Source of the DNA: Otis tarda
Lineage: Eukaryota; Chordata; Aves; Otidiformes; Otididae
NCBI GenBank assembly: GCA_026413225.1
Contig: CM048555.1
Location: 75,523,785 to 75,587,784, forward strand
Length of the DNA stretch: 64,000 nucleotides
Direction: 5' to 3'
In this document: positions 52,235-61,755 of the stretch, piece by piece
Layout of the letters: each line of letters starts with the position of its first letter
Position numbering within the stretch: the first letter of the stretch is position 1
The notes under the pieces: generated by a model
The model's database searches: none
What the model saw: the letters and a program-made list of their open reading frames with translations, nothing else
Told to the model about the DNA's origin: nothing
Made by a program: the position numbers and the translations under genes

Positions 52235-52545
52235 ATAGATTGTGAAGCTAAAGACGACTACTGTGACCATCTGATCCCATGTAGCAGAGTTCATAGGTCT
52301 TCCCTGAATTATTTTTTACTTGAACTTGAGCATTTTTTTTTGAAAGCCATCCAATGTTGATTTATAAGTTGCTAGTGATGGAAAATCTTGCAGACATCTT
52401 TAAGCTGTGCCAGTGATTAATCATCATCACTGTTAAAAAAAAAAATAAAAGAGGCATAGCTTTATTTTTGGTCTGAATTTGATTTTAACTTCCATGAATC
52501 TCAACTGTGAGTTGTTACAGAACATACTGAGTCAATTTCCATTCT
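52235..52545 (-). mobile_element. Ancient CR1-type LINE 3' fragment (pan-amniote type)
   Basis: The antisense order of an old amniote CR1 group is clear: 'actgtgaccatctgatccca' (52261-52280), then 'tgatggaaaatcttgcagac' (52377-52396) and 'agtgattaatcatcatcact' (52412-52431). 'gttaaaaaaaaaa', then 'ggtctgaatttgattttaac' (52470-52489) and 'ttccatgaatctcaac' follow. It is of the same type as the copy at 8638-8930 but better preserved. Boundaries are approximate. Confidence 0.7.
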
Positions 52546-55500
52546 TTTGCTCCTCTTCCAGCAAAAGATATGGTTCTGTTTTACTTGGACTAGCTACATT
52601 ATTTTAAGGTCATAGAGAGAAAAAAAAAGGAAAGAAAGAAACTGATGGTCAGTGCCAGCATGAGACTCTGGATTTCTTGCTCTGACAATCTCCACTTCAC
52701 CAAGCTGACAGAAATAATTCAGAGCCACATTTGGAAAGGTGTTAGGCACTGTACATTGCAGTAGGCACGCAGGAAGAATTTAAAAGCACCTCTGCACCCA
52801 GCTCCTTGTGTTTCTCATGGATCTAGGCACTTCTGAAAAGCCAGTAACAACACTTCCCTCCTGTGACCTTTAGTCTCTCTGCCTCAGTTGCCCAAGGAAA
52901 ATTTATGTAGAAATTAAGAATACTGCAAGGTTAAACATTACAAGACTGGGAGGTGTCCATGCGCAGGAGGAAATGGGATCCTATGAGTAGGTAAGAAGTG
53001 TGAGTGTTGGCTGGTAACTGTGCAAAGGAAGGATCACTTCCCCATCATACTTCTGGCTGGGAATCTCTGAAATCCACAGCTTTCAGCAAGCTGTTGCAAC
53101 CCTCTGCTCAACCATCCATTTACTTTCTGAATACCCCAGGGAACAAACATAACCAGTGCCTGCTGATTCACACTGCGGATTTGGGATGTTACATACACAC
53201 CCCTTTGAAGTCAGCAGAAAGGCTCCTCCGGGTGGCAGCAGGCCCTGGATGGTCCTCCCCCTCGTTGCGTTCCCCAACATCCTCCTGCTGAGTTAAGCTT
53301 CTTGCAGCTCATCATTGGGGCAGTCTACATTTCTTGGCTGGCTGGTGAGTATTTGAACTCCAGTTCTCACTCTTGGGACCTGCAGCCATAATTCTCTTAC
53401 ACTACCAATGCCAAGTCTGAAGGTAGTATAAATGATGTGGCTGTTTTTTGGGTGGACTCAAAGAAATGAGCTCAGGTGTGACTAGATTGTTCCAGTCAGG
53501 TTTGCTAGTTTTCTTTCTATTTCTCTTGTCCTCTTTTCCCCTCATTTTTTTTTCTTTTTCTTCCCTCTCTCTCATTCTTCTGGAAAGAATAAAGATGCTC
53601 TTGGATTTGAAGAACTCATTTGTTGATCTTCTTTAATTAAGCTCCAGTTCTTCTAGTGAGAAACAAGTGCTGAAATATTTACCAGAAATTTTGTGATTCT
53701 AAGCATTACTTTTTTGAATAATCTGACACAGTATTTTACAGTATCTGAACTTGAAATTAAGAAGTTTATATGACAACAAGATGCTAAAAGGTCTCAGAAA
53801 GGAAGAAGTTTGATAGAAAATATAGACATTATTTAGAAAAAGAAAACATTAGTATGGACCCAGTAAAAATCCAGTGTCAATGGGGATTACCAATTAAGAT
53901 AATTTCTTAGTTTTTCCTGTTCAGTTTTCACTCTGAAGGAAATGCTGCTTTTATAGCTTTTAGCTCAGCTGTTTCATTTATCTGCGTTGTGCTGCAATGA
54001 TAAAAATAAGGAAAAGGATGTTTCGGATTTTTTTTTTTGCCAACTCTTTTTGTTGTGAATTGCCTTTGATTATGAAGTGGAATGAATTATTGACTTTCGA
54101 CTGCTCAGGATTATCAGAGTGCATTTGTGCTGTTTCCTGTCATGTATTTTAAACACAAGTAAGTTTTAGTGTTATTTTACGGAGAAACTTGGTGGACACA
54201 ACTGCCAGTTCCTACACAAAGACATCTGAAATCCTGCCAACTCTTCTTAGTCCCTCTTGATTACTCAGGAAAAGGTCCTGTTTTTCTTTAATGGGAGCCT
54301 TGCCTGGGAATCAGCTTCAGAATGAAGGTCTGTCTTGTTATTCAGCTCTCAATTGGAGTCCAGTTGACTAATATTTCAAGATAGCATTAATACTTTGCTG
54401 TTAGAACTTGTCAATCCAGACAAAAACAAAAAGTCTGTCTCATTGGAAGATATCCCCATGAGAAAAAGACTTTCACAACTGCCTATCTGAATGCACGGAA
54501 AGATAAATGCTACTTTCCCTCCAGAGAGGGGCTGTTCTTCAGGAAAAGTCAAAACAGACACATGCTCAAAGTAGGCTCAACAGATTTTATGAGATATGAC
54601 ATAAACAACAAAGAATTTCTAGCAGTGGCTCTCTGCAGACAGATTTATGGAAGATCGAGGGCTTCAGGATTAAACTCTCTGTTGGCTGGGGTGAGACAAC
54701 CTGGTTATTCTGTCCAGCTGGAAAAGAAAGTAGTAGCAACATCCATCTCAAGAAAATTAATCTATTTAAATGGTGCAATGCTGTCTTCAACTGGCAGTGC
54801 CGGGGTGACACTGAACATAAACACTCATGGGTTGTGGCTTGCATCAATATCCTTAAGAGAACAACAAGAGGCATGAGGAAAATGGTACCAGGTGTTAAAT
54901 TCATCACCTCAGAAACTGAACAAAGGGAACAAAAAGTAAATTGAAGAGATGAATTTGTACAGCAGGGAGCTACGGAACTATAGGCCATCAACAAGATGCA
55001 TCCAATATGTGGAAATGAAGATTAATGCTACATTTAACCCAATTAAATATTTTTATTATAAAAGTATGCTGGCAGAAATATACCTCAGAAATTTTCACTG
55101 CTAAAATTTTGTTTCATATACCATACACTGCTGGTTTTTATTTTGCATTTTCCCTGAAAGTCACACAGCCAAACACATCTCTGCTGGCATCTAGAAGATT
55201 CGTGTGGAGAAGAAAGGAACTGGAAGAATAGGATGTGAAAAATTAAGTGAGTAAAAATAAATGGGGAAAAATTCAGTATAAAGGCATTTTAAAAAGATGC
55301 AGATGAACCTTAACTTCAGATGACATGCTTTTTAAAATATTATTTAAACAAAACCACCCTGAAAAACATGAAGATAATTATTTGCACAATTTTTTTTAAA
55401 GTGTCACCTGACAGAATGTCTAAAGTATAATTCATTTGTGGACACAGAACCACGAGATGCTAAGGAGAAACACATTTTCATAAAAGCAATGCTGAAGGCC

Positions 55501-55703
55501 ACATCCTGAATGCATTTATATATCTGTTCCTTTCTAGCACAACTGTGGCCAGAACTGACCCAGGTCAATACTGGAATATTGATATTGAAAAGCCTTGTCT
55601 AATTTTTTTTTTCTGTGAGTAGCTCTGAAGGCTTCTGTGTGGCTGGCTGTAGTGGTAGAGGGCAGTAAATCTGTTGTCTTCCTCCAAACCATGAAACTCT
55701 CTT
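52546..55703. other. No recognised gene
   Basis: About 3.2 kb. Weak traces of old repeats occur near 52670-52870 ('gtgttaggcactg', 'ttctcatggatctaggcact') and 53340-53410. The overlapping frames at 54562-54876 (plus, 104 codons) and 54587-54994 (minus, 135 codons) resemble no protein. Confidence 0.45.
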
Positions 55704-56163
55704 GTTGTGGTTTAGCTCGACTCAGAAGCTAAAATACCACACTTGTTCACTCACTCACTCCCCCCTCAATGGGACAGGGAGAAGAATCAGGAAAGAAAGG
55801 CAAAACTCAGTGGTTGACAGTTTAACAGAACAGCAGAGGAAGACAAAAAAAAAAAAAAATTAAAAATGAAATCAGTAACAGAAACTTAAGCACATAATTT
55901 ACAGTACAATAACTCACAGTAGATCCTGATGCCCAGCTCCCTCCCAAGTAGCAAAAATAGCCCCTCAGCACCATCCCCACTTTATATCCTGAACACGATG
56001 TCACATGGGATGGAACAGCCCTTGCACTAATTTGGGTAAACTATCCCAGCTGTTGGCTAATTAGTAACCCATCCCAGCTGTGTCCCCCAGCCACAGGTGC
56101 CACCAGCTCCAGTTCCTCTCCCAGCTCAGGTGAAAATTATCTCCATCCTAGCCAGAACCAGCT
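55704..56163 (-). mobile_element. Solo LTR of an ERVL-type endogenous retrovirus, internally shortened
   Basis: On the plus strand the segment runs from 'tgtggtttagctcgactcag' (55706) through 'tcactcactcactcccccct' (55747-55766), 'ggacagggagaagaatcagg' (55772) and 'ctttatatcctgaacacgat' (55980-55999). It continues with 'ggaacagcccttgcactaat' (56012) and 'ctgtgtcccccagcca' (56078) to 'tccatcctagccagaacca' (56142-56160). This is the antisense of a common avian LTR. Its promoter TATA box (TATAAAG on the minus strand) is at about 55981-55987. No internal retroviral genes flank it, so it is a solo LTR. About 100 bases near its 5' end are missing compared with usual copies, and the outer ends are mutated. 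Confidence 0.8.
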
Positions 56164-56934
56164 ATGAAAGTTGCAAGGATCCACCAAACAGTAGATCTGT
56201 GTATAGACCCTGTACATTGTTCTACCTGATGTTGCCCCTTCTACACATTCCCTAGCAGGAACTGTTTCCCTAAGGATCATCCTTGGAGGACACTCCAGAG
56301 TAGTACCATCATGGTAATGCAATCTGGACACACACTATTTTCTCTGGCTTATTTCCATGATGTCAGTATTAAAGGTAATGAGTGTGGTCCTACTTACCCT
56401 GCCTCAGCCTGTCCCTCTCTGGCCCAGGGGACAGTCTGGCTCAGGGCGTGTTTCCATTTGGCCAGTTGCCTTTACCCTATAGGAGCTGAAAAATTGCAGA
56501 TGATGGAAGAGCTGAACTCCTTTTGGGTAAGCTTACAGACTTTTACAGTGATCAGGGCTGCTATTGTTTTGGGAGGCTTGAGTGCCTCTAAGTACCACTG
56601 TACATCTAAGGCACCGCTATACCTCTAAGGTATGGAAGGTTATTGCTGTAGCGGGTTTGAGGGGCAGCCTAAACCCCATTTTTTTCATTGACTACTGCTG
56701 AGATTGGACTGTCCAAGTGACACAGAAATGGAAGAACTCTCCAGGTCAACTTTCTGTATAGCAACACAGAGATGTAACGTGCTGGATTTCCTCTGTGTGC
56801 TTATCTGGGGGGAATGATGTCGAGTAACTATAATGAGTAATTTCTCTTGTGAAAACAATTTATAGCCCTTAATTAAAATATTTTGATGTTATCTTCTGCT
56901 CTTCACCAATAAACCCCAAAATGCCTGATGAAAA
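56164..56934. other. No recognised gene
   Basis: Short unique stretch beside the LTR. The 105-codon frame at 56311-56628 has no recognisable domain. A small imperfect repetition of 'cctctaagtaccactgta' type words lies at 56582-56630. Confidence 0.45.
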
Positions 56935-57175
56935 AAAAATTGGTATTACTATCCCCATTTTATAACGGAGATATCAATATCTGGGTGTCATATGGGCTAG
57001 AGTCTATAATTTCTCTAGCTGGAGTAGAAGGGAGTGTATTTCTTCAGAAAACTGAGTCTAGCATTATTAAACCAAGGCCAAAGGCAAGTCACAAGCTGTT
57101 TTAAGTTTATAATAAAAAATTTCCTGGTTTCCAACCCTTTGCTCATTCCACTCAACCATACTGGCTCTCTGAAGT
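56935..57175 (+). repeat. Ancient amniote MIR-like repeat
   Basis: 'ggtattactatccccatttt' (56942-56961) matches the core 'attatccccattttacagat' of a widespread old repeat. The expected later blocks follow in order: 'accaaggccaaaggcaagtc' (57071-57090) for 'cccaaggtcacacagcaagtc', 'tttccaacccttt' for the 'gaacccaggtctcc' block, and 'cattccactcaaccatactg' (57146) for 'tgctctaaccactaggcca'. This is the best preserved copy of this family in the window. Confidence 0.55.
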
Positions 57176-58528
57176 GCTAGCGGTGCGGAAGGAAGAAGAT
57201 GCTTTATGATCCTTGATGACTATAATGTAGCAAATAAAGCTCTAGGGTGCTTTCAAACTCACAGTGATCTCGTGGGGTGGAAAATGAATCATGCTGCAGC
57301 TACTGGAGAATATATTTTTTTTACATTAGCTGCTTGAGTCTTTTTCCAAACCAGAAGATGATAAAGCGTTTTCCACTACTGGATAAAGACAAAAGAGAGT
57401 GTCATCAACACAAGCAGTAAAATAAGCTGAATAAGCTTGTTTAGACTCCTGGTTAATAATGTAATTCTTTTATGATAATTTTTTTTTTTTGGCTTTAGAA
57501 ATAAGAGCTTTCTGCAAAATAAACAGATTTTTTTTTTAAATGCCCCAGACAGACTGTTGCAAATGCTAGATCTCAAATCCTTGACCTAGTCTTTCAAGCT
57601 TAGCTGCCAGTCTTTCCTTACTACAGAATATTGACAGATTCTGTACAAATGTAATAGACAGTTAAACTTCTGGGAAGTGCTTAGAAATTGTTCCCTGGGC
57701 CAATATGTATCAGGAGTTGCAGCTAAAATAAAACATAGACAGTGGTTTGAGGTTTCTTCAGACTCCCAATATTCATACTGAAAAAAATCTTAGTCAGCTT
57801 TGTTTTTTCCACTTCTTTCTCACAGACTAATTTTGTCTCCTTACACCAGAGATCTTTCCAGACATCTCTTTCCTACTGCAAGTATTGGGGGGTCCCTTTA
57901 TGGTCCCAGATTCACTATGTGTAGGGTAATTTACAGATGCTCCAGGTTTTAACTCAGTTAAAACTCACAGGGTTTGTTTTCCATCCGAGAGCTTGCCCTT
58001 ATCTAAATGAGGCCATCTGGGGTTTCCGGCATGGTTGCAGTCTCCATGTAAATCTGTAACATTCCCCTTTTCATGCGCTGCAGCAGCCCACAAGTGCTGG
58101 GATTTTGTATGCTCGGAGCAAGGTCAAGCTTAGCATTTTCCACCTTGGTGTCGTTGCATCACTGCAGCTGGGATAAAAAAAGGGAAATCGTGTAGTTGTC
58201 ACAGCCAAGCCAACTCTTTGGTTTTGCAGCGCTGCCATCCTTTCATCACGTTGCACTTCTGCCACCTTCTTGTGGCCGGTAATTCAAAACCTAGGTCAAA
58301 ACTTATTGCTGAACACGGAAGGGAGGATAATTTTCTTTGACTAGCACCTGCCTTCAACTTAACCAACTGCTTTTGCTGAAGACAAAATACAGCCCTGTTG
58401 CAAAAAAAAATTTGATATTTACCTGTTCTTTGAATGTTAATGTAATGGAAGAATCTTTCTACCCTAACTAAACTACTAGGATTGGGGCTGTGTAGTAACT
58501 AATGATTTTCTTTCTCTTTGAATTACAG
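57176..58528. other. No recognised gene or repeat
   Basis: Unique AT-rich sequence with short T tracts near 57480 and 57528. It ends in the acceptor-like site at 58528. Confidence 0.45.
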
Positions 58529-58674
58529 TCTGTCAGTCTCAAGAAGATGCTGCACATCATTGTCTCTCTCTACTCCTTGGCACCAGACCACTTCCACTGC
58601 TGGCTCCTACCAAGGAGGACAACTGGAAGTTCAACAAGAATAACTTAAATCAGGAGGAAACAAATGATCATGAG
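58529..58674 (+). other. Best exon-like segment in the window (alternative end 58770)
   Basis: A branch-point-like CTAAT (58498-58502), a pyrimidine tract (58508-58519) and TTACAG end at 58528. From 58531 one frame is open to TGA 58777-58779; the in-frame stop before it is at 58519. It starts CQSQEDAAHHCLSLLLG, has no ATG, and its last third is basic (KEVLKKPHSKKPVGHH). Two donors, GTGAAA at 58675 and GTAAGC at 58771, would both end the exon in the same phase (146 or 242 bases, 96 bases apart). No family is recognised. It could be a coding or non-coding exon, or chance. Confidence 0.3.
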
Positions 58675-59025
58675 GTGAAAGAAGTACTGAAAAAACCACA
58701 CTCAAAAAAGCCTGTTGGTCATCATCAGGCTTTCCAGCTCTTCTTGTGTAAAGTTGCAGCATTTACTAGAGTAAGCTGAGGAACTGTGTGCAGGAGAAAG
58801 GTCAGGAATAATTGTGAGGGTTGGCACCCGCAGAATCACAAAGATTCCCATCAAATATTTTGTCTTGCAGCCAGCTGTTTCCTGACATAAACTGGACACC
58901 GTCCTTGTTAGCCCACTGCTCTACCACAAATTCAATTTGGAGACTCATGGAACACCTCAGCAAGATGAGAAAATTAAATCATTAAACCCTTATTATTTAA
59001 TGATAAATTTATATTTTTGTAACAT

Positions 59026-59223
59026 ATGGATGCAGAACAAGAACTTAGGTTGTATTTTATTATGGACTTAGTGAAAATTGCTATTGCAGGGTTTATTTTT
59101 ACTATGTGTCAGGTCCTTGTTGAGCTTTTGACTAAGAAACAAGCCCACTCTAAGTGCAGACCCTTATCCGTGAACTTATGGCTACTGTTGTTTATTTGTT
59201 GTTTATTCCTATTTATTAAATAA
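59026..59223 (+). other. Short open frame of 65 codons with hydrophobic ends, doubtful
   Basis: The frame begins MDAEQELRLYF and contains two hydrophobic stretches, roughly residues 14-30 and 51-64, that could span a membrane. The start context is weak because position -3 is C. It ends at the same place as an AATAAA signal. T-rich DNA readily produces hydrophobic frames, and no homologue is recognised. Confidence 0.1.
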
Positions 59224-59224
59224 A
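59219..59224 (+). terminator. Possible polyadenylation signal
   Basis: AATAAA is followed after about 37 bases by the GT-rich 'ctggttgtttgtgc' (59261-59274), the usual layout of a cleavage and polyadenylation site. AATAAA is common in AT-rich DNA, so weight is low without transcript data. Confidence 0.2.
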
Positions 59225-60664
59225 TATAAGTGAGTCAAATGAAAGACTCTGCCCTAATGCCTGGTTGTTTGTGCATCCTTTCATTGCGGCATCTGACCCA
59301 CTAATTATTCAAAACCAGTAGAGCAGTGATACTTTCACTCAACCCTTCACCTACTTGAGGAAATACGATTGCTTTAGTAGATGTGTTACTGCTTGAGCTC
59401 TTGTCAGGGTAAATTCCCAGCTACAGACAGTCCCTGAACAGTTTCCAGTCCTCCCTAGGAAGTGATGTTGCTGTTCACTGGTGTTTCCACAGAAAAGTAG
59501 ATGTCGTTGGACAGCCATTATTGATGAGGGGAGGAACTACTAATTAGACTGAAACCCAGGAAGGACTTTGAGTGTCAAGACAACATTCAGTCTATTCAGT
59601 GCAGCCCAGGGAGCAAGTGCAGGGGATGAAAGACTCCTGTGGCTCATGTAGTGATTTCTGTTGCTGTCTCAAGTGGTTTTTTTTTTTTTAAAAAAAACAA
59701 CCCACCAGGTTTCAGGGATCGAACTGTGCTATGAAATATAAGGAAGTAAAACTCTTTCCTCACTAAGCCTGGGTCAGTATCCGGCCCCGTGAAATATTCA
59801 AGCCCATTTTAGACACAAATCAGTGGTTTTTATGCTGTCATTAAGTGAATTTCCAGAAGCACGATGAGCACAGAAAGCCTGAAGAGATCCTTAACAACCT
59901 GAGGATGGATACCTAAATATTAGATGATGCTGTGGAAAGTATTTGTTTTTGCTTGAAATGTATCTCATCAGCATCATGCTGGTCTCTATAGTCAACAGTT
60001 TTAACTGTTTTCCCTCCAGGTATATACTGAAAAATATAGACAATGATATTGTGAGGTGAAGTAGAGAGAAACTCAAGCAGCAGCATGTACAGCTGTCCTT
60101 CTGGTCCCATCCCTATGGCATCCGTCTGTCTCTCTTCTTTACTCTCTACAGATGTTGAATAATGCTGGAGACAGGATTGTGGTTGAATGGAGTTTGCCAC
60201 TAAGGGATCTGGAGAACTGAAAGGAAGGATCTGAGACGTTGCAGGACATATTTTTTAATTTTTGCTGTCTCCTGGTGGTGAGGTAAAGCACAATGCCAGT
60301 AAATAACAAGATTCTGCAGTAATTTGTCCTTCAGTGACACAGAACTTTTCCTACAGAGTTGCTCAATATGCTATTTTTTTTCCTCATGCTCTTGTTGTGA
60401 TACTATATTGAATTTCTATTTCCTCCCCACTCCTAATTAATGCAAAATTTTTTTCAAAGGCCCTGTGGGAGTTAAGCACCCATTTCTCAACAATTTTCCA
60501 TCTGAGCTGGCACCAAATTTACTTAGAAAATTCTTCAAATCTCACCCGTAGAGTTTGATTGTCCTCATTGGAAACTATGATTATTACAAAGGTTACCAGC
60601 AGTAAACATTACTTTGTTATGCCTGTGACGTGTGTGCAGTTGATTCATAACAATAATGACTCTT
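59225..60664. other. No recognised gene
   Basis: Unique AT-rich sequence with a T13A8 tract at 59677-59697. Minus-strand frames at 59891-60200 overlap each other in different frames and are not supported. Confidence 0.45.
59677..59697. repeat. T13A8 homopolymer palindrome
   Basis: Thirteen T followed directly by eight A, similar to the T12A10 tract at 7369-7390. Confidence 0.9.
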
Positions 60665-60745
60665 TTCACCTAGGTAGCACTTTTCATCTGAACTGGAGGA
60701 TCAGAGTCAATATTTCCATTTTGTTGGTGTTTCATATAAATCTCT
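60665..60745 (+). repeat. Possible ancient MIR-like repeat fragment
   Basis: 'aggtagcacttttcatctga' (60673-60692) then 'ggatcagagtcaatatttcc' (60699-60718) and 'attttgttgg' follow the opening of the same old repeat seen at 36852 and 56935 ('agcacttttcatctgaggat', 'attttacagatgg'). Confidence 0.4.
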
Positions 60746-60947
60746 GCATTTGTCATTGACAAATGAAAGAGCTTCAGAAATGTTTTCCCCATCATTTGTC
60801 TCTTGGAACATAAAGCAAACAAGGAAAGTTCGTATTGTATCACAAAGAGTAGGAAAAAACCGGAGTTTGTTGGCTCGGAGAACTTCGCAATGGCAGATAT
60901 GATGAAATAGCTGGGGGACATGCTGGGCCCCACACTAAGAGTAATTG

Positions 60948-61037
60948 AAGGCGTGCAGTCAGCGCGTGGACCGAAACGCCCTTTGTAGCTCCTGGGGCAC
61001 CATACGCGGGCCTTAATAGCGTAGCCCGCCCCTCGCC
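60948..61037. promoter_or_regulatory. CpG-dense patch with a GC box
   Basis: Ten CpG dinucleotides occur in about 90 bases in otherwise CpG-poor DNA. A GC-box-like GCCCGCCCCT (61024-61033) could bind Sp1-family factors. No transcript or reading frame was recognised next to it. Confidence 0.3.
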
Positions 61038-61564
61038 TTTTCAGTGCTCTGGTACACAGCTAATAGGATTGTGCTTGTGCACTCTCCATGTATTCACTCA
61101 GAATCAGCATGTAACAGTGAATCGTTGTGACATGATGTTCCTTTTTTAAGCGCAGTGAGAAAGATATTTTCCAGATAGAGCTCAGTTTGTTTTCTTTTAT
61201 GTGTGATGGGAACCACACTTGGTATTTACAGACTTTTAACATTTCCTCGCAACCACAACTATTCGGGCTTTTATTACATGTGAATCAAATGTGTCTGACA
61301 AACCCCTTTGTCAGCAAGAACGCAGGTAAAAGTAGGGGTAAGTGCAGGCGCAGCTCTCTGGGTAAAGATTGTGTGAAGTACTTCCTATGCCACCTACCCT
61401 GAGTTTTCTTCCCTTAGCACAGCAAAAAAATACAGTAACAGAAAGTTCACAAGTAGGATTTTTGTTTTGGGTTAGTCTGTAAGTAAAATTTAACATGACA
61501 ACATAAAAGTTTCTTTTTTTTTTCAGGCACCAAATAATCAGACAATACATCATTTAATTTATGA

Positions 61565-61755
61565 GAATGGTGAGGCACTGGACCAGGTTGCCCAGAGAAG
61601 CTGCGGATGCCCCATCCCTGGAAGTGTTCAAGGCCAGGCTGGATGGGGCTTTGAGCGACCTGATCTGGTGGAAGCTGTCCCTGCCCTGGACAGGGGGATG
61701 GAACTAGGTGATCTTTAAGGTCCCATCCAACCCAAACCGTTCTGTGATTCTATAA
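61565..61755 (+). mobile_element. CR1 LINE 3' end, young
   Basis: The sequence runs 'aatggtgaggcactggacca' (61566-61585), 'ggttgcccagagaagctgcg', 'gatgccccatccctggaagt' (61606-61625), 'caaggccaggctggatgggg' (61630) and 'ctaggtgatctttaaggtcc' (61705-61724). It ends 'catccaacccaaaccgttct' (61725) and 'gtgattctata', with the tail repeat reduced to about one and a half units. The close match to the common avian form suggests a relatively recent insertion. It is 5' truncated as usual for CR1. Confidence 0.93.

Noticed and set aside
54562..54994. Overlapping frames of 104 and 135 codons on opposite strands
   Set aside because: Neither resembles a protein; overlap on opposite strands shows a stretch poor in stop codons rather than a gene.
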